From contig JBCBJG010000067.1 of assembly GCA_038523655.1 (NCBI GenBank), positions 1 to 12,846 on the forward strand: 12,846 nt of DNA, written 5' to 3'. The position numbers were made by a program, and so were the translations under genes. Source of the stretch: CALHAX01 sp038523655 (GTDB lineage: Bacteria; Pseudomonadota; Alphaproteobacteria; Rhizobiales; CALHAX01). Of this stretch, positions 7,092 to 12,846 are shown one piece after another; the stretch's first letter is position 1, and each line of letters starts with the position of its first letter. The notes under the pieces are model-generated. The model had not been told where the DNA came from. It saw only the letters and a list, made by a program, of their open reading frames with translations, and ran no database searches.

Positions 7092-8195
7092 TCAGATGAA
7101 CGGCAGCGAGGTGATCGTTGCCTTGCGTAGGCCGTGCGGCGTCGCGACCGTCAGCTGGCTCGACTCCTTGATCGACGCCGCGACCTGCGCGATCGCCACA
7201 TTCTTTTTCAGGCGCGGCGAATAGGCGACCACCCGCATCATGCCGACATCCCGTTTGCCGTTGTGGATGGGCCAGGGGTGCTCGTTCGACGGAAGTGCGC
7301 GTCCGCCGAGAAACAGCCCGACTAGTTTGCGCTTCGGCCCGGCGTCCCGCGCATCACGCAGTGCCTGCTTTCCAACGAACGCCGCGCGCTGATCCAGATC
7401 GCAGAACTTGCCAAGCCCGACCTCGAACGGCGTCGAATCCGGTGTGTTGTCCGCACCGCAGGAAAACAACGCGCTTTCCACCCGCTCGATGTAATTCGGC
7501 GTGCCGGGTGCGATGCCATACTTCTTGCCGGCCTTGGCAACGCGTTCCCAAAGTGCGCCGCCCTTGGCCCCGTCGAGCAGATAGAGTTCGAACCCGCCCT
7601 GCTTGCTCCAGCCCGACCGGGCAACAACCAGCGGGATGCCGTCGAGCTTCGCCTTGCGGAACCAGAAGTATTTGAGCTTGTCCGGCCACGCGCCGAACAG
7701 ATCGCGCATCACGTCGACTGCCTTTGGGCCCTGTATCGCGAGCGGCGAGACGTCCGGCTCGAACACCCGGACATCGAATTTTTTCTCTCCCGCGATCGCC
7801 TGCACCCAGAGCAGCATGTCGCTGTCTGCGATCGACAGCCAGTAGCGGTCCTCGGCAAGCTTCAGCAGGATCGGATCATTGAGAATATGCCCGGCGTGAT
7901 TGCAGATCGGTACATATTTGCCCTGGCCGACCACGTGCTTCGACAGGTTTCGCGGGGTCAGATATTGCGCCAGCTTCGCGGCGTCCGGCCCGGCAAACTC
8001 AACCTGCCGCTCGGCCGCCACATCCCACATGCTGACGCCGTTGATCAGCCGCTCGTACTCGCCGATCGGATCGCCGTACGAGACCGGCATGTACATGTGA
8101 TTGTAGATCGTGAAGGCACTCGCGCCCGACTTCATCGTGGCATCGAAAAACGGGGATTTCCGCACGCGCGGACCGAAACTGATGGCAGGCTTCAC
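7092..8195 (-). CDS. GcvT-fold protein resembling DMSP demethylase DmdA
   Basis: Folate-dependent aminomethyltransferase-fold protein of 367 residues, the size of DmdA. By eye the sequence follows the DmdA branch more than glycine-cleavage GcvT: P-R-V-R-K-S-P-F-F near the N-terminus, Y-N-H-M-Y-M-P at 31-37, W-D-V-A-A-E-R-Q-V-E at 57-66, L-T-P-R at 79-82, I-L-N-D-P at 104-108 (Asp107 aligns with the conserved GcvT Asp), S-I-A-D-S-D-M-L-L-W at 121-130, E-P-D-V-S-P-L-A-I-Q-G-P-K-A at 146-159 and S-G-W-S-K-Q-G-G-F-E at 194-203. DmdA moves a methyl group from DMSP to tetrahydrofolate; GcvT and related paralogues use other amine or methyl donors, so substrate is open. No gcvH or gcvP is nearby. Start: GTG 8195 with GGAGA six bases upstream gives the family N-terminus; an upstream TTG at 8219 with GGGAGGA is an alternative (375 residues). 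Confidence 0.85.
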   Translation of the reverse strand: MKPAISFGPRVRKSPFFDATMKSGASAFTIYNHMYMPVSYGDPIGEYERLINGVSMWDVAAERQVEFAGPDAAKLAQYLTPRNLSKHVVGQGKYVPICNHAGHILNDPILLKLAEDRYWLSIADSDMLLWVQAIAGEKKFDVRVFEPDVSPLAIQGPKAVDVMRDLFGAWPDKLKYFWFRKAKLDGIPLVVARSGWSKQGGFELYLLDGAKGGALWERVAKAGKKYGIAPGTPNYIERVESALFSCGADNTPDSTPFEVGLGKFCDLDQRAAFVGKQALRDARDAGPKRKLVGLFLGGRALPSNEHPWPIHNGKRDVGMMRVVAYSPRLKKNVAIAQVAASIKESSQLTVATPHGLRKATITSLPFI

Positions 8196-8216
8196 GGCGC
8201 GTCTCCACTCGCTCGT

Positions 8217-8236
8217 CAAGGGAGACTAATCCTCCC
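8217..8236 (-). promoter_or_regulatory. Hairpin masking a Shine-Dalgarno site before the DmdA-like gene
   Basis: On the minus strand GGGAG (8236-8232) pairs with CTCCC (8224-8220) across a 7-base loop. The left arm is the core of the strong GGGAGGA ribosome-binding sequence, and the right arm abuts the TTG at 8219. If TTG 8219 is used, the hairpin would hide its ribosome-binding site; if GTG 8195 is used, the stem lies in the 5' leader. Five pairs only, so modest stability. Confidence 0.3.
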
Positions 8237-8391
8237 GGCGGGCGTTGGTGTAAGCGAGCCGCACAGGGTTGTCACTCGCTACGTGCAACCCCGGTATGCA
8301 TTCACTGACGCACCGGCCGACAAGTCGAGATTCCTGCCATCGACATCGCCGGTGGCTGACGCGGCGCAGGCGTCGGGCACGTGTGAAGACG

Positions 8392-9483
8392 CTAGGACGC
8401 TTTTCCGGCCGCGGGCGTGACGGCAACAGCGCCGTGCGGTTCGTTCAGCGTTCCGGTCGTACCGAATAATGCCTCGAAGTCCGCCGTCTCGCGCCACCCG
8501 ACATGCTGCGCCTTTTCATCGAGCCACGCACGCGCGTCGGCACATCCCGCCTCATACAGCGTCGTGACGTGCTCGGGATCGGGCACCAGTTTGCTGTCGA
8601 GCGGCAGCGCGCCGGTGTGTTGACCACCATCGAGCAAGTGGAAGCGATGCGACGCCAACCGCTCGATCGTCGACTGGGCCCGCAGCTTCAGCCCCCGCGC
8701 CCGACGCACGGCATCGATCAACCAGAGATCGCGCATCAACGGTTGGTTGAAGGTAAGCCGCGACATGGCGCCGGCAATTTCCTGCGGACGTTGGGGCACG
8801 CCCGGTTGGACCAGCGGACTGACCAGCACCAGCAGCGTGTCCTGCGTCCGGCTCAGCCGCGCGAATGACAGCAAGTCCGGATTGGCCGAAAACCCGCCAT
8901 CCCAATAATAGCGACCATCGATTTCGACCGCCTGACTGATCGCCGGCAGACAGGCCGAGGCAAGCACGACATCGAGATCGATCTCATCGCGCTCGAAGAT
9001 CCGCGCGAGCCCCGTCTCAACGTCGGTTGCCGCAATCGCCAGCGAAAGTGGAGCGTCCTTCACGGCCGGAAAATCGATGTGCGTGGTGAGGATGGTGCGC
9101 AGCGGATTGATATCGAGCGGATTGAACTCGTAGGGCGACATGGTGCCGGCAAGCCGGGCAAACTGTCCGCCGGCGAGCATTTCCATGCCGCGTAGTCCGG
9201 CCGCAAACGGATTGAGCGGCGTGCGATCCCGCCGCCCGGCTTCGACCACCGCCTCCCAAACGCCGCGCAGCACCTCCCGCGCCCGCTCTGGGCCGCCCTG
9301 AGCGAGGCCGCTCGCAACCGCCACGGCATTGACCGCACCCGCGCTCGTCCCGCTTACGGTATCGAGCGCGAGGACATCGCACGTCAGCAGTTCATCAAGT
9401 ACGCCCCAGGTATAGGCACCGTGTGCACCGCCGCCCTGCAGGGCGAGGTTGAGGCGCAGCGTATTGGCCTTCGGGAACGCCAT
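8392..9483 (-). CDS. Patatin-like phospholipase family protein
   Basis: Serine acyl hydrolase with a Ser-Asp dyad, 363 residues. The glycine-rich oxyanion loop G-G-G-A-H-G-A is at 17-23, the nucleophile motif G-T-S-A-G at 45-49 (Ser47), and the catalytic Asp in D-G-G at 195-197. All three are intact and normally spaced for bacterial patatins. There is no signal peptide, so it probably acts in the cytoplasm on membrane phospholipids or on lipid-granule surfaces; the true substrate is unknown. The start ATG has GGAAGGGGG a few bases upstream. The C-terminal 100 residues (R-F-H-L-L-D-G-G onward) lack the motifs of the catalytic core. It lies 83 bases after the channel gene, and that gap carries a spaced direct repeat that may be an operator. 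Some alphaproteobacterial homologues sit with 3-hydroxybutyrate or PHB genes; none is visible here. Confidence 0.92.
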   Translation of the reverse strand: MAFPKANTLRLNLALQGGGAHGAYTWGVLDELLTCDVLALDTVSGTSAGAVNAVAVASGLAQGGPERAREVLRGVWEAVVEAGRRDRTPLNPFAAGLRGMEMLAGGQFARLAGTMSPYEFNPLDINPLRTILTTHIDFPAVKDAPLSLAIAATDVETGLARIFERDEIDLDVVLASACLPAISQAVEIDGRYYWDGGFSANPDLLSFARLSRTQDTLLVLVSPLVQPGVPQRPQEIAGAMSRLTFNQPLMRDLWLIDAVRRARGLKLRAQSTIERLASHRFHLLDGGQHTGALPLDSKLVPDPEHVTTLYEAGCADARAWLDEKAQHVGWRETADFEALFGTTGTLNEPHGAVAVTPAAGKAS

Positions 9484-9501
9484 TGTCGCCCCCTTCCGGT
9501 T

Positions 9502-9533
9502 TGCTGCAATGCGGCGAGGGAATGCTGCAACGC
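9502..9533 (-). promoter_or_regulatory. Spaced direct repeat upstream of the phospholipase gene, possible operator
   Basis: TGCTGCAATGC (9502-9512) and TGCTGCAACGC (9523-9533) match at 10 of 11 bases and start 21 bases apart, two helical turns, so both would face the same side of DNA. They lie 19-50 bases before the start codon. On the minus strand a TTGACT at 9545-9540 could be a minus-35, placing one copy in the spacer and the other past the minus-10, but the minus-10 (TTCCCT) is poor. TGC-rich sites are known for the PHB regulator PhaR; assignment to PhaR is speculation. Confidence 0.35.
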
Positions 9534-9566
9534 AAAAGAAGTCAACCGTCAGCAGGACGCGATGCT

Positions 9567-10376
9567 CTATCCGCGCGTACGATCCACCGCAGCGCGTAGC
9601 TCGGCCATATCGGCGCTTAAATCATCCAACCGATTGAGAATGCTCGATAATTCGTCCTCAGTCTGCTCCGCGACATCCGATGCGAGCTCCTCCGCGGATG
9701 GCTGCTCCGCCTGCATTGCATCGACGATGATACCGATGAACAGGTTCAGCACCGCAAACGAGGTGAGCAGGATGTAGACGACGAAGAAAATCCACGCATG
9801 CGGGTGCTTCTCGATCACGCTGCGCGCGATATCCGGCCAGCCTTCGAGCGTCATGATCTGGAAGAGTGAGAAACTCGACGCGCCGAGCGAGCCGAAAAAC
9901 TCCGGAAAATCATCGCCGAACAGCGACGTTGCCATAACCGCTGAGACGTAGAGGATCAGCAGCAGCAGCATCGTGACCGAGCCCATGCCCGGGATCGCGC
10001 GGAGCAATCCGCTGACCACCCGCCGCATCGACGGCACAGCCGAAATCAACCGCAGCGCCCGCAGGATGCGTAGCGACCGCAGGACCGCAAGATTCCCCGT
10101 CGCCGGCAGCAACGCGATCCCGACCACGAGGAAGTCGAAGATACTCCACGGGTCACGAAAGAATGCTGCGCCGTGGGCGTACATCCGCGCGATGATCTCC
10201 ACAACGAAGATCGCCAGGATCACCATGTCGATGGTGCGCAGGACCGGGCCCCACGTCGCCATGACCTCATCGCTGGTCTCCAAACCAAGCGTGATAGCGT
10301 TGACCACGATCAGCCCGGTGATCGTGCGCTCGACCCAGTTCTGAGTGACAAACGCTCTGACGGTTTCGCGTGACAT
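9567..10376 (-). CDS. Single-domain voltage-gated cation channel (NaChBac type, possibly Ca2+-selective)
   Basis: One six-helix subunit of a homotetrameric inner-membrane channel, 269 residues. Approximate segments: S1 16-34, S2 47-66, S3 77-92, S4 96-112 with gating Arg at 100, 103, 106 and 109, S5 131-151, pore loop 165-183, S6 192-219 with the conserved Asn211. After S6 comes an acidic linker and a heptad-like coiled coil (about 228-266) that fits tetramerisation as in NavMs and NaChBac. The filter is T-L-E-G-W-P-D at 176-182. Sodium-selective relatives have T-L-E-S-W-S; Gly after the Glu and Asp at the last position are features associated with calcium selectivity in CavMr and engineered CavAb. 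Ion preference is therefore a prediction. The ATG has AAGG about seven bases upstream. It lies 212 bases after the phosphoesterase and 83 before the phospholipase. Confidence 0.93.
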   Translation of the reverse strand: MSRETVRAFVTQNWVERTITGLIVVNAITLGLETSDEVMATWGPVLRTIDMVILAIFVVEIIARMYAHGAAFFRDPWSIFDFLVVGIALLPATGNLAVLRSLRILRALRLISAVPSMRRVVSGLLRAIPGMGSVTMLLLLILYVSAVMATSLFGDDFPEFFGSLGASSFSLFQIMTLEGWPDIARSVIEKHPHAWIFFVVYILLTSFAVLNLFIGIIVDAMQAEQPSAEELASDVAEQTEDELSSILNRLDDLSADMAELRAAVDRTRG

Positions 10377-10588
10377 GGCAGACCTTCTCGACCCGACCCA
10401 CCCGTCGGGAAAGCTCTATGCGGCATGCTTCATTACGGGCGTTCTTGGCCGTCGTCACGGCGTCGGTCGCATCGACCGTCCCGATTTACCCAGACGAGAA
10501 CATATCTGCTGGCGCTTGGCCGCTTAGACCTGAGTGGCACGCGACGTGTTGAACGAACGCCCACAGCCGCGCGCGGCGAACGAAAGCT

Positions 10589-11587
10589 TCAGGCCGCCTT
10601 TCCGCCCACGGCGAGGTCAGACGCACCGGCTGTGGCTTCGGCCGGAGCAGCGGATGCGTCTGCCGGCGCAAGAAGACGCGGTGGCAGCGCCTTGATCGCA
10701 CCACCCGGCGCCTGCGCTGCAAACTCACGCATCGTGATCTCCCAGCCATCTGCACCGCGCGCGAAATCATAGCAATTGTACTGCGCAAGCGGCGCATGCG
10801 TCGGCACAGCCATCGACGCGGACGCAATACCCACCACCGGATACGCGCCGTGCGGCCCGGCCCCGTACGCAAGCTCGTTGCGGTGGTTATGTCCGTGCAG
10901 CACCAGATGCACCTCGCGACGCGACAGGATCGCAGCGAATTCCTCGCCGTCCGTCAGATCACGCATCGGTGCCGCGAGGCCCGGCAGTGGCGGATGATGG
11001 ATCAGCACGACGATCGCGCGCCCCGTGCCGCTCAGCGCAATCAGCGTGTCTTCGAACGCGGCCCGTTGCGCCGATCCGAGCGTCCCGTAGGCAGCGAACG
11101 GTCGCGTCGGGATGCCGGATGCGAGGCCGACCAGAGCAACATCTCCGACCAGCCGCACGAATGGGAACCCGGTATACGGCTCCGTCGTCAGGCTGCGCGC
11201 GTAGGCGGCGCCAGCAGCAGTCGAGCGCATGTACGGCGTCCAGGTGCCGATCCCCTTGCGCATCGAGATCGCGGTATAGGCGTCGTGGTTACCGGGCACG
11301 ATGCTCAGATCCTCGGGCCGCCCGAGCTGGGCAAGCCATGGCACGGCCTGCGCAAACTCCTGCGGCAGCGCGATGTTGACGATGTCACCGGTGATCGCGA
11401 GGTGATCGAACGAGCGCTGCTTTAGATCCGCCACGAGCACCTCCAGCATGTCACGCCGGTGATGCTCCTTGCGCCCGAAGACGTGCCAGTTGAGAAACCC
11501 GAGAACGCGCTGATTGAACATCTGCGTGATGCCGGGCCACGGCAGCGGCGCAAGATGGACATCGGAGAGGTGGGCAATCGTCGTCAT
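10589..11587 (-). CDS. Calcineurin-like metallophosphoesterase
   Basis: Dinuclear-metal phosphoesterase, 332 residues from the start given. The metal ligands are all present in order: D-x-H at 9-11 (L-S-D-V-H-L), G-D at 67-68, G-N-H-D at 99-102, H-H at 197-198 and G-H-N-H at 232-235. This arrangement resembles cyclic-nucleotide phosphodiesterase CpdA/Icc and related Mre11-fold hydrolases, but the substrate cannot be read from sequence. There is no signal peptide, so it is cytoplasmic. The last 30 residues are Ala-rich and probably disordered. M-T-T-I-A-H-L-S-D-V-H is the usual family beginning, so ATG 11587 is chosen, though I see no good ribosome-binding site before it; the frame stays open to 11677 without conserved sequence. 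It is the first of five leftward genes and diverges from the Nudix gene. Confidence 0.9.
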   Translation of the reverse strand: MTTIAHLSDVHLAPLPWPGITQMFNQRVLGFLNWHVFGRKEHHRRDMLEVLVADLKQRSFDHLAITGDIVNIALPQEFAQAVPWLAQLGRPEDLSIVPGNHDAYTAISMRKGIGTWTPYMRSTAAGAAYARSLTTEPYTGFPFVRLVGDVALVGLASGIPTRPFAAYGTLGSAQRAAFEDTLIALSGTGRAIVVLIHHPPLPGLAAPMRDLTDGEEFAAILSRREVHLVLHGHNHRNELAYGAGPHGAYPVVGIASASMAVPTHAPLAQYNCYDFARGADGWEITMREFAAQAPGGAIKALPPRLLAPADASAAPAEATAGASDLAVGGKAA

Positions 11588-11638
11588 GCAGGCCGGCTCG
11601 TGACACCACTGCGTCGCTGGCGCCGATCGCGGATGTCT

Positions 11639-11710
11639 CAAGCGGCCCCGGCAATCCAAGCCGCCAAGGCAGCTCAAGCGGCCAAAACGGCCCGAGCGGT
11701 CAAGGCGGCG
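11639..11710. repeat. Degenerate 9-base tandem repeat in the divergent intergenic region
   Basis: Eight 9-base units in register cover 72 bases. The unit CAAGCGGCC occurs exactly at 11639-11647 and 11675-11683, 36 bases (four units) apart. Others, such as CAAGCCGCC, AAGGCAGCT and AAGGCGGCG, differ at a few positions; the second unit (11648-11656) is hardly recognisable. Read on the plus strand in one frame it would give a (Q/K/R)-A-A tripeptide repeat, but that frame has no convincing gene. It lies between the phosphoesterase start and the Nudix start. Confidence 0.6.
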
Positions 11711-11795
11711 GAAGACCCGGAGACGGCGCGAACTCCGCGGAGTGGACGCTCAAGAGCGCGCCCAACCCGTCGGCGCAGGTGTAAGAGGTGATCCC

Positions 11796-12254
11796 ATGCT
11801 TTCCCGCGCCGTGCAATTCCTGCTGCAGCGCTATTGGCGTTTCTCCCGTGGTCTGACGATGGGCGCACAGGGCATCGTGCGTGATCGCGCGGGGCGGGTG
11901 TTGCTGGTGCGCCATGGCTATCGTCCGGGCTGGCATTTCCCCGGTGGCGGCGTCGAGCGCGGGGAAAGTGTGCGCACGGCGCTCGCCCGTGAGCTCGAGG
12001 AAGAGGCCGGGGTGATCGCGAAAGAACCGGCGACGTTCCACGGGCTTTTCACAAACTTCGAGGCGTTCCCGGGCGACCATATCGCGGTTTTCGTGCTCGA
12101 CGCCTGGCGACAACCGAAAGTGCCGGAGCCGAATGCGGAGATCCGCGAGGTCGCCTTTTTTTCTCCCAATGATTTGCCGCTAGACGTCTCACCGGCAACT
12201 GCGCGGCGGCTAGCGGAATTGCGCGGAGAACAACCCGTTTCCGAGGAGTGGTAG
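11796..12254 (+). CDS. Nudix hydrolase
   Basis: Small cytoplasmic pyrophosphohydrolase, 152 residues, that would cleave a nucleoside diphosphate linked to some moiety, using Mg2+ or Mn2+. The Nudix box G-x5-E-x7-R-E-L-x-E-E-x-G-V is complete from Gly51 to Val73, with the metal-binding R-E-x-x-E-E at 65-70. The preceding G-W-H-F-P-G-G-G is the usual lead-in. Substrate cannot be read from the box; the family includes NUDT-type ADP-ribose, dinucleotide and oxidised-nucleotide hydrolases. The first 20 residues (F-L-L-Q-R-Y-W-R-F) are amphipathic and aromatic, a possible membrane- or partner-contact helix. ATG 11796 is chosen because AAGAGG lies seven bases upstream; the frame is open earlier without conservation. 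It converges on bciA with 40 bases between stop codons and no clear terminator. Confidence 0.93.
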   Translation: MLSRAVQFLLQRYWRFSRGLTMGAQGIVRDRAGRVLLVRHGYRPGWHFPGGGVERGESVRTALARELEEEAGVIAKEPATFHGLFTNFEAFPGDHIAVFVLDAWRQPKVPEPNAEIREVAFFSPNDLPLDVSPATARRLAELRGEQPVSEEW

Positions 12255-12294
12255 CAGCCGTCTCCCTTTAATCATCCCGCGCTTGGGCACCCGG

Positions 12295-12846
12295 TCAGAA
12301 CAATGGCGTGTCGACCCGCTCCCATTGCGCTGCATCGTCCATGTCAACGCCGCGCCGGTGCGCTTCGAGAAGTCGCGCATAGTGCGCGTCAAGCGTGTCG
12401 GTTCCGTATTCAGGTGTCGCCGCCCCATCGTACGCACCGGTCTCAGGGTTCAGAACCAGCATGGACTCGCTTGCATAATACTCCGCAATCCGCGCGAACT
12501 CGGCAGCCGTTTGCACGCGCTTCAGGCCCCGCGGCGTCATCCGCGCAAAGGCACCGAGCGTCGCTCGAATGCTGCGCACGAGACCGAGCGGGATGCGACG
12601 GATCGCGACCGCCCGGCCGAGAAGATCGGCAAGCATCGCGGCCTGATCTACCGGCATGATCGCGGGACCGGGCCCGCCCGCAACGATCGTCTTATCCGCT
12701 ACATCTATCCGCGCGAGGCAATCGACGAGCACACCTGCGAGATCCGCGTCGCTGATCGGCTTACATGCTGTGCTCCGGCCATCACCGAACACGAGAAAAG
12801 ATTTTCCCTCCGCAACACGGCGCACCTGCCCGGAAAGCGATTTGAA
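12295..12846 (-). CDS. bciA: Divinyl chlorophyllide a 8-vinyl-reductase (BciA/DVR type), C-terminal fragment
   Basis: Partial; the 5' end and the N-terminal NAD(P)-binding Rossmann part lie right of the window. The visible 183 residues match the C-terminal half of the BciA/plant DVR family: F-G-D-G-R-S-T-A-C-K-P-I-S-D-A-D-L-A, then G-G-P-G-P-A-I-M-P, then A-E-F-A-R-I-A-E-Y-Y-A-S-E-S-M-L-V-L-N-P-E-T-G and T-P-E-Y-G-T-D-T-L near the end. The enzyme reduces the C8 vinyl group of divinyl (proto)chlorophyllide to ethyl with NADPH, a late step of (bacterio)chlorophyll synthesis. After the usual Y-A-R-L-L end there is an extra tail of about 25 polar residues. An atypical NAD-dependent epimerase relative is the alternative, but T-A-C-K-P-I with the E-S-M-L block argues strongly for BciA. 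No other photosynthesis gene is in view. Confidence 0.85.
   Translation of the reverse strand, partial: FKSLSGQVRRVAEGKSFLVFGDGRSTACKPISDADLAGVLVDCLARIDVADKTIVAGGPGPAIMPVDQAAMLADLLGRAVAIRRIPLGLVRSIRATLGAFARMTPRGLKRVQTAAEFARIAEYYASESMLVLNPETGAYDGAATPEYGTDTLDAHYARLLEAHRRGVDMDDAAQWERVDTPLF

Noticed and set aside
11459..11791. Plus-strand open frame with a (Q/K)AA repeat, possible histone-like protein
   Set aside because: Its first half is antisense to the conserved phosphoesterase N-terminus and shows no conserved pattern; only the repeat part stands out, so it is listed as a repeat.
1..12846. Mobile elements, CRISPR arrays, tRNA or rRNA genes, defence systems
   Set aside because: I looked for transposase or integrase motifs, regularly spaced long repeats, T-arm-like GGTTCGAATCC sequences and known defence domains on both strands and saw none.

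Overview
The window looks like chromosomal core DNA of a GC-rich (roughly 60-65% by eye) alphaproteobacterium that is probably a bacteriochlorophyll-based phototroph. Three things point there. The first is the gene order ptsP-prfA-prmC-DUF4167, which is common in alphaproteobacteria. The second is the DUF4167 protein itself, a family largely confined to that class. The third is the C-terminal half of a BciA/DVR-type divinyl chlorophyllide 8-vinyl-reductase at the right edge. I cannot name a genus. I see no insertion sequence, phage gene, CRISPR array, rRNA, tRNA or defence system.

Left block, plus strand (1-3726): the end of ptsP (nitrogen-PTS enzyme I), then prfA (release factor 1), prmC (the methyltransferase that modifies the GGQ glutamine of release factors) and, after a 401-base gap, a DUF4167 protein. 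prfA and prmC form a functional pair in translation termination. The block ends with a run of 12 C and a hairpin.

Middle block, minus strand (4018-11587): five genes read leftwards, with gaps of about 80-330 bases. In transcription order they are a metallophosphoesterase, a single-domain voltage-gated cation channel, a patatin-like phospholipase, a GcvT-fold protein closest by eye to DMSP demethylase (DmdA), and ppdK (pyruvate phosphate dikinase). The gaps argue for several transcription units rather than one operon. They hold short hairpins, a spaced direct repeat before the phospholipase, and a Shine-Dalgarno-masking hairpin before the DmdA-like gene.

Right block (11588-12846): a 208-base divergent region with a 9-base-period repeat, a small Nudix hydrolase on the plus strand, and a convergent partial bciA on the minus strand.

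The observation most worth following is the channel, whose pore reads T-L-E-G-W-P-D. The Gly after the filter Glu and the outer Asp are features linked to calcium rather than sodium selectivity. The DmdA-like gene is second. I found no convincing multi-gene system of a new kind; the rest is ordinary housekeeping.
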